Source: Bryopsis sp. KO-2023 (taxonomy: Eukaryota > Chlorophyta > Ulvophyceae > Bryopsidales > Bryopsidaceae). From it: a stretch of 64,000 nucleotides of DNA. Shown here piece by piece: positions 1-7,649 of the stretch. The position numbers and the translations under genes were made by a program. The notes beneath the pieces are model-generated. The model made no database searches. It was not told where the DNA came from and was given only the letters and a program-made list of their open reading frames with translations. The first letter of the stretch is position 1, and each line of letters begins with the position of its first letter. Where the stretch lies: assembly GCA_030272585.1 (NCBI GenBank), contig BSYQ01000015.1:310001-374000 (forward strand). Direction: 5' to 3'.

Positions 1-609
1 CCTGGGGAAAAGCTCTTCAGGTTCATGGAGGGTCTGCACGAGCGTCTGCGGACGAAGGTTGAGATGGAAGATCCCAACACCCTCGAAAGAGCGATCGCGC
101 TGGCGGCGACCTGGGAAGGTCCTCTTGAAAACTACCACAGGGATCGCAGTCCCAGCAGCAGACGCGCAAGGTCGCGCAGGGACAGATCGAAGAGTCGTGG
201 CAGGTCGTTCAGCAGAGGCAGATCCCAGAGCAGAGGTCGCAGTAGCAGTCGAGGAAGGTATAACACCGAACGCGACAGGTACCACCCGCAGCGTCAGGCA
301 CCACACTTAGGTGATCGTATGGAGGTTGATGGCCTCCAGCGTAACCGCGTGGGGTTTGATGTCAGGGAAGGTCGCAGCGGCAGTAGAGGTCGCAGCGGCA
401 GTCGCGGTGGTGATCGCAGTTACAGTCGCAGTAAAAGCAGAGGACGCAGTGGCAGTCCTCGCAGACACCAGAGGCAGAAACGAGGAGGAACTGGAGAGGG
501 TTCCTCAGACAGGAGGAGCAGAATGGATATGGGCAGATCAGCAGCCCATGTTGATTGTTACAGGTGTGGCAAGAAAGGCCACTTCGCCGCTGACTGCTCG
601 GAAAACTAA
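1..609 (+). CDS. gag: Gag polyprotein, C-terminal part with CCHC zinc knuckle (5' truncated by window)
   Basis: The frame is already open at base 1 and ends at TAA 607-609. The first residues resemble the end of a retrotransposon capsid domain (RFMEGLHERLRTKVE). They are followed by a long Arg/Ser/Gly-rich tract made of repeated SRGRS-type units, probably RNA-binding, and a C-terminal zinc knuckle CYRCGKKGHFAADC (C-x2-C-x4-H-x4-C). The protein would coat the element RNA inside virus-like particles. It is followed by pol in the -1 frame. The SR-like repeat tract is longer than is usual between capsid and zinc knuckle. Confidence 0.85.
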   Translation, partial: PGEKLFRFMEGLHERLRTKVEMEDPNTLERAIALAATWEGPLENYHRDRSPSSRRARSRRDRSKSRGRSFSRGRSQSRGRSSSRGRYNTERDRYHPQRQAPHLGDRMEVDGLQRNRVGFDVREGRSGSRGRSGSRGGDRSYSRSKSRGRSGSPRRHQRQKRGGTGEGSSDRRSRMDMGRSAAHVDCYRCGKKGHFAADCSEN

Positions 610-713
610 AGAGGTCAAGGGCTGGAGAGTCCCTTGGCCGGAATGAAAAGGTGAAGGAGGACAGAAGAGGAGTGTGGGAGGGCCGGCGTAGCCACCCACA
701 CAAGGAGGCTACC

Positions 714-3700
714 ATGGGGAGGGTAGCATCTGTTTCAGGGAAGCAGAACCCGGCAGGTGGTGTGCCTTGTGAAGCCACACCGAAAGGGAAGGTCGGTCGT
801 TTGGAAAACGTTGAATTGGCGGGTACTCTGTTGAAGGCAGAGTCTCCTGCAAGTAGGTCAGTGGATGAATTGGCGGGTACTCTGCTGGAGGCAGAGTCTC
901 CTGCAAGTAGGTCAGTGGATGAATTGGCGGGTACTCTGCTGGAGGCAGAGTCTCCTGCAAGTAGGTCAGTGGATGAATTGGCGGGTACTCTGCTGGAGGC
1001 AGAGTCTCCTGCGAGTAGGTCAGTGGATGAATTAGTGGGTGCTGCTGCAGGGGCAGTAGCATCTGCAGGAATTTTGAAGGAGGTTTCCGGGAATGAGGAG
1101 GCTGGTCGGTCGAGTGGAACCACCACCTCTCAGGTCCCTGAGGCAGGAGGTGCAGGGCCAGGCGGGGCCACACCTGACCTGCATGAGTTTTCTGTGCATG
1201 TGAGTGCTGACAGTGATCTGAGGGCAGACGCTGCAGACTCGTTTTCAGTGAGAGAGGAATCTGAGCTGGGCAGACCTAATGAAGTTTGCTTTCAAGGACA
1301 TAGCTTAGATGAACCCCCACTTTTGAAGTTGAGAGGAGTCCATGGGGGGACTCAAGGGATGTTGAAGACCACAGGAACTGTGGCAGGTTGTTTTTCTCGA
1401 ATATTGATAGATAGTGGGGCAACTGACAATTTTGTTTCAAAAGATTGGTTGCTTGAAAATGGCATTCAGACAGAAGCTGCTGAGGTACTGACTGAGGTGC
1501 AGTTAGCAGATGGTAAAACCTCAGAAAAGGTAGAAAAAGAGCTGCAGGCCAGTGTCAAAATGGGCAGGTTTGTATCAGAGGAAAAGATGTATGCCATAAC
1601 ACTAGGGAGGTACGACCTGGTGTTAGGAATGTCTTGGTTAAGCAAACACAACCCTGTCATAGATTGGCAAAAGAAGTTGTTGGTTTTGCAGACACCTCAG
1701 GGAGCAGTCAATCTCAGAATGCAGACTGGTAGAGTAGAGGATTGCAGTACAGCAGAGTTGGATCTGATGTCTGCAGCAGAGTTCGCACAGGCTGCTCGCA
1801 AGGGCAGACCTATATATTTACTTCATTTGAGAGAAGTGGATGTTGAGCATGCAATAAATGGATTAGAAAGTACTGAAGCAGTAAAAGGAAGTTTTGCAGA
1901 TACAGTCTCAGAGGAAGAAAGAGAAGCTTTGCAGTTGGAAAAAGAAATCAGAAAAGAGTTTCAGGATTTGTTCAAAGAAGAACTGCCTCAGGAGTTACCT
2001 CCTGACAGAGGTGTTAACCACAAGATAGAACTTGTGGAAGGGGCAGAACCGGTAAAGAAGGGGCTTTACAGGGCTAGTTTTGCAGAAAGAGAAGAACTGA
2101 AAAAGCAGTTGGCAGAATTGCTGAAACAGGGTTTTATCAGACCTAGCAAGTCACCCTGGGGATCACCAGTTTTATTCGTTCCAAAGAAAAATGGGAAGTT
2201 GAGAATGTGTGTCGATTTCAGGGCACTGAATAAACTGACAGTGAAAAACAGGTATCCTATTCCAAGGATTGAGGAGTTGCTAGATCAGATTCAGGGAGCT
2301 CGTTGTTTCAGTAAAATAGATCTCTGCTCAGGTTATCATCAAGTGCGGTTGGACCCTGCAGATTCAGAAAAGACGGCCTTCCGCACTAGATATGGGCTTT
2401 TTGAATATGTGGTTCTTCCTTTTGGGCTGACAAATGCCCCTGCCACCTTTATGAACACCATGAACCATGTTCTTCATGATTTCTTGGATATTTTCTGCAT
2501 AGTTTATCTGGATGACATTTTGGTTTACAGCAGGAATTGGGCTGAACACAAGGTTCACTTGCAGAAAGTGCTGCAGAGACTGAGGGAACAGAAACTGTAT
2601 GCTTCAGCTACTAAATGTGACATCTGCAAGATGCAGGTGGAGTTTTTGGGACATGAAGTGAGTGCTGCAGGTATACAGGTGTTGCAGAACAAAGTGCAGA
2701 TCATCAGGGACTGGCCTCCCTTAACGTCAGTGAAGGACCTCAGATCCTTCCTTGGCCTGGCAAATTACTACAGAAGGTTCATCAAGGACTTCTCTGCCAG
2801 GGCTAAGCCATTGACTGCCTTGCTGAAGAAGGAAGCAAGCTGGCAATGGACAGAAAGGGAAGCTGCGTCAATGCAGGATATTAAGGAGGCATTGATGTCT
2901 GCACCAGTGTTGTTGGTGCCTGACCCAGGATTGAAGTTTGAAGTCACCACTGATGCTTCAGACTATGCTATTGGAGCAGTCCTTACACAGGACCATGGAC
3001 AGGGTCAGCAGCCTGTGGCCTATGAAAGCAGGAAACTGCAACCTGCAGAACTGAATTATGCTACCCATGAGAAGGAGCTCTTGGCCATTGTACATGCACT
3101 CAAGGTGTGGAGGCACTATCTGGATGCTCAGGAATTTGTGGTGCACACTGATCATGCACCACTGAAGTATCTACAGACTCAGCCTCAGTTGTCCAAGAGG
3201 CAGGCAAGGTGGATGGAGACCTTGCAATCCTTCAAGTTTGAGATCAAATACAGGCCTGGAAGAGATAATGTGGTGGCAGATGCACTGAGCAGGGCCACAC
3301 ATCAGACTGCAAAGGAGCAGCCTGAAGTTAATGCACAAGCAAGATTGGACCTGACCCAGGGATTTCAGGAGGAGGTCAAGGAGGCCTATCAAAAGGATCC
3401 TTTATGCAAGCAATTGATTGAGGCAAACTACAGACCAGCTCATGTAAAGTGGGATGGTCAGAGGCTTTGGAGAAGGGTTTGCAATGCCTGGAAATGGTGG
3501 ATACCTGATGCAGACGGGCTCAGGGAGAAGTTGCTCCATGACTGCCATGAATCATCATTGGCAGGACATCTGGGCAGACGAAAAACGCTGGTCAGAGTGC
3601 AGGCGCATTATTTCTGGCCACGCATTTCAGGCACAGTACAGAAGTATGTCAAGAATTGCATCCCCTGTCAGAGAAATAAGGCTTCTAATCAGAGGCCTTT

Positions 3701-4802
3701 GGGTAAGCTGCAGCCTCTGCCTATTCCTGATGGCAGGTGGTCCAGTGTTTCAATGGATTTTGTAGGCCCTTTGCCTAAAACCAAGAAGGGGTCAGATTAT
3801 TTGCTTGTAGTAGTGGACAGATTCAGTAAGATGTTGCGATTGATTCCAACCAAACAAACGGTAACTGCAGCAGGTGTTGCAGATTTATTCTTTCAGAATG
3901 TAGTTCGTTTCTTTGGGTTGCCTCAAGAGATTGTTTCGGATAGAGACAGTCGGTTCACTAGTAATTTTTGGAGAGCTCTGTGGAAGAGAGCAAATACTAG
4001 ATTGGCAATGTCTAGTAGTTACCACCCTGAGACAGACGGGCAGACAGAAAGGGCTAACAGAACTGTGCAGGAGATTCTGCGAAGTTATGTTGAGCCTGCA
4101 GGTGCAGATTGGGAAGAGCATTTGGCTGCTGCAGAGTTTGCTTACAACTCCAGCATCAATGCCACTACAGGATTCTCTCCCTTTTTCCTTATGTACGGGC
4201 AGAATCCCCGAACTCCTGCAAGTGCTGTAGCAACTACAGCCTGCCCTGCGGTGGATGATTGGTGGACTACTTGGCAACAAGCTCTGCTTGCTGGCAGAGA
4301 CAACATTGCTCAAGCTCAAGATCGACAACGCCAGGTGGCGGATCAAACCAGGCGGGGAGGGGGCTTTGAGCCAGGCGAAAAAGTTTTTCTGGCAACCAAG
4401 GACTTACCCCTACCTGATGTGCTGAGCAGGAAACTAACTGCAAAGTTCTGTGGGCCATTTGAGGTGGTAGAAAGGCTGTCAGAGGTGGCAGTCAGGTTGA
4501 GGCTGCCAGGGCATTGGCGAATCCATGATGTGTTTCATGTGTCCAAGCTGAAGCCTGCCTTTATTGATCAGGAGGGCAGTTTTCCAGCCAGGAGGACACA
4601 TGCACTGCAGCCTGAACCAGAGCTGGTTGAGGGGCAAGAGGAATACCTGGTGGACAGGATTCTTGCAGAAAGGACTGTCAGAGGCAGGAAGCAGTACCTT
4701 GTCAGGTGGCAGGGCTATGACCAGTCAGAGGATACATGGGAGCCTGCCAGAAACTTGCGAAACGCACCGGACAAGTTACGTGAGTTTGAGATAAGGAGCT
4801 GA
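714..4802 (+). CDS. pol: Pol polyprotein: protease, RT, RNase H, integrase, chromodomain
   Basis: The pol frame is open from 594 to the stop at 4800-4802. The first ATG, at 714, sits in a good context (accATGg), but expression by a -1 shift from gag is also possible, because the two frames overlap at 594-609. In order: an N-terminal region with four 18-residue repeats (813-1028); an aspartic protease with DSGATDNF near 1410; reverse transcriptase with YLDDILVYS near 2504; RNase H with the DASDYAIG and HTDHAPL motifs; an integrase zinc finger (H-x-H...C-x2-C, about 3540-3690); a DDE core with DFVGPLPK, SDRDSRF and TDGQTERANR; and a C-terminal chromodomain (YLVDRIL...KQYLVRWQGY...DTWEP, about 4640-4790). 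The chromodomain is expected to steer integration to marked chromatin. No frameshift or internal stop is seen. Confidence 0.95.
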   Translation: MGRVASVSGKQNPAGGVPCEATPKGKVGRLENVELAGTLLKAESPASRSVDELAGTLLEAESPASRSVDELAGTLLEAESPASRSVDELAGTLLEAESPASRSVDELVGAAAGAVASAGILKEVSGNEEAGRSSGTTTSQVPEAGGAGPGGATPDLHEFSVHVSADSDLRADAADSFSVREESELGRPNEVCFQGHSLDEPPLLKLRGVHGGTQGMLKTTGTVAGCFSRILIDSGATDNFVSKDWLLENGIQTEAAEVLTEVQLADGKTSEKVEKELQASVKMGRFVSEEKMYAITLGRYDLVLGMSWLSKHNPVIDWQKKLLVLQTPQGAVNLRMQTGRVEDCSTAELDLMSAAEFAQAARKGRPIYLLHLREVDVEHAINGLESTEAVKGSFADTVSEEEREALQLEKEIRKEFQDLFKEELPQELPPDRGVNHKIELVEGAEPVKKGLYRASFAEREELKKQLAELLKQGFIRPSKSPWGSPVLFVPKKNGKLRMCVDFRALNKLTVKNRYPIPRIEELLDQIQGARCFSKIDLCSGYHQVRLDPADSEKTAFRTRYGLFEYVVLPFGLTNAPATFMNTMNHVLHDFLDIFCIVYLDDILVYSRNWAEHKVHLQKVLQRLREQKLYASATKCDICKMQVEFLGHEVSAAGIQVLQNKVQIIRDWPPLTSVKDLRSFLGLANYYRRFIKDFSARAKPLTALLKKEASWQWTEREAASMQDIKEALMSAPVLLVPDPGLKFEVTTDASDYAIGAVLTQDHGQGQQPVAYESRKLQPAELNYATHEKELLAIVHALKVWRHYLDAQEFVVHTDHAPLKYLQTQPQLSKRQARWMETLQSFKFEIKYRPGRDNVVADALSRATHQTAKEQPEVNAQARLDLTQGFQEEVKEAYQKDPLCKQLIEANYRPAHVKWDGQRLWRRVCNAWKWWIPDADGLREKLLHDCHESSLAGHLGRRKTLVRVQAHYFWPRISGTVQKYVKNCIPCQRNKASNQRPLGKLQPLPIPDGRWSSVSMDFVGPLPKTKKGSDYLLVVVDRFSKMLRLIPTKQTVTAAGVADLFFQNVVRFFGLPQEIVSDRDSRFTSNFWRALWKRANTRLAMSSSYHPETDGQTERANRTVQEILRSYVEPAGADWEEHLAAAEFAYNSSINATTGFSPFFLMYGQNPRTPASAVATTACPAVDDWWTTWQQALLAGRDNIAQAQDRQRQVADQTRRGGGFEPGEKVFLATKDLPLPDVLSRKLTAKFCGPFEVVERLSEVAVRLRLPGHWRIHDVFHVSKLKPAFIDQEGSFPARRTHALQPEPELVEGQEEYLVDRILAERTVRGRKQYLVRWQGYDQSEDTWEPARNLRNAPDKLREFEIRS
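813..1028 (+). repeat. Coding minisatellite, 4 x 54 bp, in the N-terminus of pol
   Basis: Four head-to-tail copies of a 54-bp unit encode the 18-residue repeat ELAGTLLEAESPASRSVD. Copies two to four are almost identical at the nucleotide level, and the first differs at a few positions (LLKAES). The period is a multiple of three, so copy number can change without breaking the frame. Confidence 0.95.
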
Positions 4803-4976
4803 AAGGACCCGACCAAACAGAGGTGACAGGTTGATATCTCTGACAGACTGAAGCAACCCCTGACAGAAACAGCGAAAAGAGTGCAGCATACTGGAACAAG
4901 AAGCTGTCTAGCAAGTTACGTGCGCAGAGCAGGAAAAGAGAAAGAGGAGCTTATCGTTCGAAAGGAAGGAGTCAAT

Positions 4977-5390
4977 ATGGATCAGCAACCAGCAAACCAG
5001 ACCGCCCTTATCGTCTCAACCCCCGCCAGCAGCAGTGAACCAGCAGAAACTACCCCTGTGGTTATCAGCGGAGAAGCGGTGGAGAAAGCCGACGTGAGCA
5101 AGGGGGCAGATGAGGTTGTGGCGTTTGAGGAGGCGGTGCAGGTCCTGCGGAAGAGGGCAGTCGACGTTGCGGAGTTGGAAAGGCTGAGGAGCAAGTGTCA
5201 AAAGGTGGAGCAGGAAAAGTGGAAGCTGCAAGGGTCTCTGAGTGCTGCCGAGAGTGAGCTGAAAGCGTGGCGAGAGTGGGCGAAGAAAATGCCGGTAACG
5301 CGGTTGGAGTCCGAAGAGGAGTTGTCCTTCGGCTTCCTGGACACAGGGCTCCCTGAACCAGAAAAAACCTGCAGCAGACCAAAAGAGTGA
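4977..5390 (+). CDS. Retrotransposon accessory ORF A, coiled-coil protein
   Basis: This 137-aa ORF lies 174 bases downstream of the pol stop. An in-frame start at 4881 would add 32 residues, but the ATG at 4977 follows a purine-rich leader and begins a more protein-like sequence. The N-terminal half is rich in Ala, Pro, Ser and Thr. The C-terminal half (roughly residues 55-105) has the charged heptad pattern of a coiled coil (AELERLRSKCQKVEQEKWKL). No family was recognised. Its stop overlaps the start region of the next ORF as TGAGATG, which would suit termination-reinitiation, so the two may act together. It is not a usual Ty3/gypsy gene, and an env-like or regulatory role is only a guess. 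Confidence 0.6.
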   Translation: MDQQPANQTALIVSTPASSSEPAETTPVVISGEAVEKADVSKGADEVVAFEEAVQVLRKRAVDVAELERLRSKCQKVEQEKWKLQGSLSAAESELKAWREWAKKMPVTRLESEEELSFGFLDTGLPEPEKTCSRPKE

Positions 5391-5391
5391 G

Positions 5392-5844
5392 ATGGAGACG
5401 GCGCTGAAAGAAACGGGACGTGGCTGTTCGCTTTGCTTCAAGACGGCGAGGTCTCTTGGGGCACCAGTGCGGGAGCTTCCATGTGGGAAGCACCGGGTAT
5501 GCTGCAGGGACCTCTGTGTCCAGAGACTCTGGTACGCGCCAGACGTAACGGTGGAGAGGACGAACCCAGACGGGAGCTTGGAGGTGGTTGGACGACTCAG
5601 TGGAACGCGAAAGGGGGTCTCGGTGGATGCGACGAAAGAGTGCGGGCTGTGCAAGCTGCGGGAGCACACGGTCATGGCGCCGAGGGTGCTGACGTCTTTG
5701 CGGATTGCGGTCATCAGTCCACCCCTGCCAACGCAGCCAGCCTCCCCGGGACGAACCAATCGTGACTGCGTGCCGCTTCGAGAGATCCGCTGGAGTGTGC
5801 CCGCGCTTGCGCCAAAGAGGGGCTTGAAACGTCCGGCGACCTGA
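5392..5844 (+). CDS. Retrotransposon accessory ORF B, RING-like cysteine-rich protein
   Basis: This 150-aa ORF starts one base after the previous stop. Its cysteines form a cross-brace-like series: CSLC, then about 15 residues later CGKHRVCCRDLC, then ECGLC about 50 residues further on. That spacing resembles RING or B-box zinc fingers (C-x2-C...C-x2-H-x2-C...C-x2-C) but does not match a canonical RING exactly. The C-terminal third is rich in Arg and Pro. Codon use resembles ORF A and is more GC-rich than pol. A zinc-binding adaptor or ubiquitin-ligase-like function is inferred only from the cysteine pattern. Confidence 0.55.
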   Translation: METALKETGRGCSLCFKTARSLGAPVRELPCGKHRVCCRDLCVQRLWYAPDVTVERTNPDGSLEVVGRLSGTRKGVSVDATKECGLCKLREHTVMAPRVLTSLRIAVISPPLPTQPASPGRTNRDCVPLREIRWSVPALAPKRGLKRPAT

Positions 5845-5936
5845 GGCAGGAATCGACAGGAGGTGTGATCATGGGAGTTGTGGCAGGATTTGAATGTGGT
5901 TTGCTCAGTGGGTGCAGTGAAAGAGTTGGTGATTTG

Positions 5937-6040
5937 GGGCTGTCCAGTTTCTGGTGATCAGTGTGTTGGAAGTGGAATTTTTCAGGCAGGGTTAAACCCT
6001 TAGGGCTGTCCAGTTTCTGGTGATCAGTGTGTTGGAGGTG
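5937..6040 (+). repeat. Direct repeat, two 38-bp copies 66 bp apart, in the retrotransposon 3' untranslated region
   Basis: The string beginning gggctgtccagtttctggtg occurs at about 5937-5974 and again at 6003-6040 with one or two differences. It lies in the roughly 1-kb stretch between accessory ORF B and the 3' LTR (5845-6823), which has no other convincing ORF and is T- and G-rich. Confidence 0.85.
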
Positions 6041-6823
6041 GACAAGGATTTCTTTTGCAGTTTCTGATCAGGTTGAGATGAAAACTCTGAAGTTTGCAAC
6101 CTGTTTTTGGTTATGGAAATGGTTCACCTGTTGATACATTGCAAGTCCAGCAGGGTTAAGATGTTATTGCTAGAGAATTCCAATCTGAAATAAGAGTGAC
6201 TGAATTAACCAAAGGGGGAGTAAAGAATTGCATGGTGACCTTTGAAGGAAGTCCAGTCAAATGGATTTTTATCTTTGTGAGGTTGGTATTTGTTGCCACT
6301 GGAGTATGGCTGATTAAAAGGGCAGATACAACAACCTGCATAGGAGTTTTTATTTTAGTTTTGAATGTGGAAATTGGTTTGGCAAATCAGTGGCAGAATT
6401 ACAACACTTGAGGGGCTGGAAAATGAGAAATTTGGGTTCTATGTTAGACTGCAGATGGAGTGCAGTGTTTGCTTGAAAGAAGGACTCTGATTTCTATATT
6501 ACAGGTCCATGGATAGTTTGTTGTGCTGAAACATTTGTGTGGGGAATTTGGTCCCTGTGAAAGTTATGGTTGTGTCAGAGTTAGCAATTTCCAGTGGCAG
6601 GACTTGGGATGATTACATTCATTTTTGGACTTGATTATCAGTGACTGAAATCTGAAAGATGTTTTATTTTAATTCAATACATTGGGTTTGGTCTGAGTTG
6701 CAGATATGAGTTTTCATTGGCAGAAGTGTGGACTGGAAGTTATTCACTGATATGGGTTTTCCTTAGCACTTACAGTCTTGGGGTTTTTCCTTTCTAAGTT
6801 GCAGTAGGGGCTACTGCAGTTCA

Positions 6824-6835
6824 GGTGGGGAGGAA
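6824..6835 (+). promoter_or_regulatory. Candidate polypurine tract priming plus-strand synthesis
   Basis: The purine-rich string GGTGGGGAGGAA (one T) directly precedes TGTAGTG, the expected order of polypurine tract and LTR start in Ty3/gypsy elements. Confidence 0.6.
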
Positions 6836-7185
6836 TGTAGTGAATCGCCTGATTCAGAGCCTGCTGGGCCCTGAATCAGGAGATCTGACTGTAGGTTGGC
6901 GAGCTGGCAGCTCAGCAGGTGTCCCTGCTGAACTGGCAGCTCAGAACATTCTGTGATCTGACCTGATACAGTGATGGGTTCACTGTGTCAGCTCAGTAGT
7001 TGTCTGATCAGGGGATCAGGTCTTGTCAGAGGTGCTGCAGCAGGGTATTTGAGCAGCGCCTCTAGGGTATTGGTACACTTGGTTTTAACCTAGCTTTTAA
7101 CCTTGTTTGGAGTGCTTTGCACCTTGGTCTCCCTTTGTTTCACCTTCAGCTTGGCTGGCAGACTTGCAGAGTCGCAGCCGTTGCA
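6836..7185 (+). repeat. Probable 3' LTR of the chromovirus
   Basis: The segment begins TGTAGTGAATC just after the polypurine tract and has a candidate end at CA 7184-7185. It contains a 10-bp inverted repeat (CCTGATTCAG at 6848-6857 with CTGAATCAGG at 6871-6880) and a possible TATA-like site (ggtatttgag near 7046). The 5' LTR is outside the window, so the right boundary is an estimate. Confidence 0.55.
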
Positions 7186-7202
7186 GATAGGACTTGGGCC
7201 AA

Positions 7203-7640
7203 ATTTTTGGTCCGACTCCGGTCCGGTCCGGTTACGGTCGGGTTACGGTCACCGTACTACGGCCGTAACTCCGTACCGTAACCGGAGTAATATGTTGTTT
7301 TTACGGTACGGAACAGGTACGGTATAACTACGGTAGGCCCTAAATCACCGTGAAGTAGCGTGGTTCAGTGGTAAAGCGTTAGGCTGCAGTCAGTAGGGTC
7401 GCGGGTTCGAATCCCCCTGGGTTCCTTTGGAATCGCGGGACCCTGCGGGGGTCACTTTCTACGGTTTACGGTTGTTACGGCCGTTACGGTCGTTACGGTC
7501 CGGTACGGAGCGGTACGGAGTGGTACGGTGCTACGGTTACGGCCGTAAAAGTACGATTTTCTGACGAAAATTGTACTCCGGTTACGGTCCGGTTACGGTG
7601 GTTACGGTCCGGTTACGGTGACCGTAACCGTAAAGTCCTA
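7203..7640. repeat. TTACGG-type simple-repeat cluster flanking a tRNA-like sequence
   Basis: Short degenerate units such as ggttacggt, ggtacggt and ccgtaaccg recur from about 7203 to 7325 and from 7470 to 7640, in both orientations. They bracket the tRNA-like element at about 7356-7426. The units are not a clean tandem array and do not match a common telomere repeat. Confidence 0.75.
7356..7426 (+). pseudogene. tRNA-Cys(GCA)-like pseudogene or tRNA-derived repeat
   Basis: The sequence keeps a good pol III A box (tggttcagtgg, from about 7360) and a perfect B box (ggttcgaatcc, about 7403-7413). It aligns position by position with tRNA-Cys, including an anticodon loop CTGCAGT with GCA. The anticodon stem (TTAGG against CAGTA) and the acceptor stem do not pair, so it is unlikely to give a working tRNA. 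A tRNA-derived SINE head or a decayed tRNA gene would both fit. There is no clear pol III terminator immediately downstream. Confidence 0.55.
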
Positions 7641-7649
7641 TCTCTGCCT

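Larger units (their letters stand above)
1..7185 (+). mobile_element. Ty3/gypsy chromovirus LTR retrotransposon, 5' end outside the window
   Basis: The element runs from inside gag at base 1, through pol and two extra ORFs, to a probable 3' LTR ending near 7185. The order gag, protease, reverse transcriptase, RNase H, integrase, chromodomain is that of the chromovirus branch of Ty3/gypsy elements. The pol frame is intact over more than 4 kb, so the insertion is either young or under selection. The 5' LTR and primer-binding site lie upstream of the window, so LTR identity and insertion age cannot be judged here. Confidence 0.93.

Noticed and set aside
362..1173. Minus-strand frames opposite gag and the start of pol
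   Set aside because: They mirror the coding minisatellite and SR-rich repeats of the retrotransposon and have no independent features.
7356..7426. Functional tRNA-Cys gene
   Set aside because: The acceptor and anticodon stems do not pair although the promoter boxes are intact, so it is listed as a pseudogene or tRNA-derived repeat.
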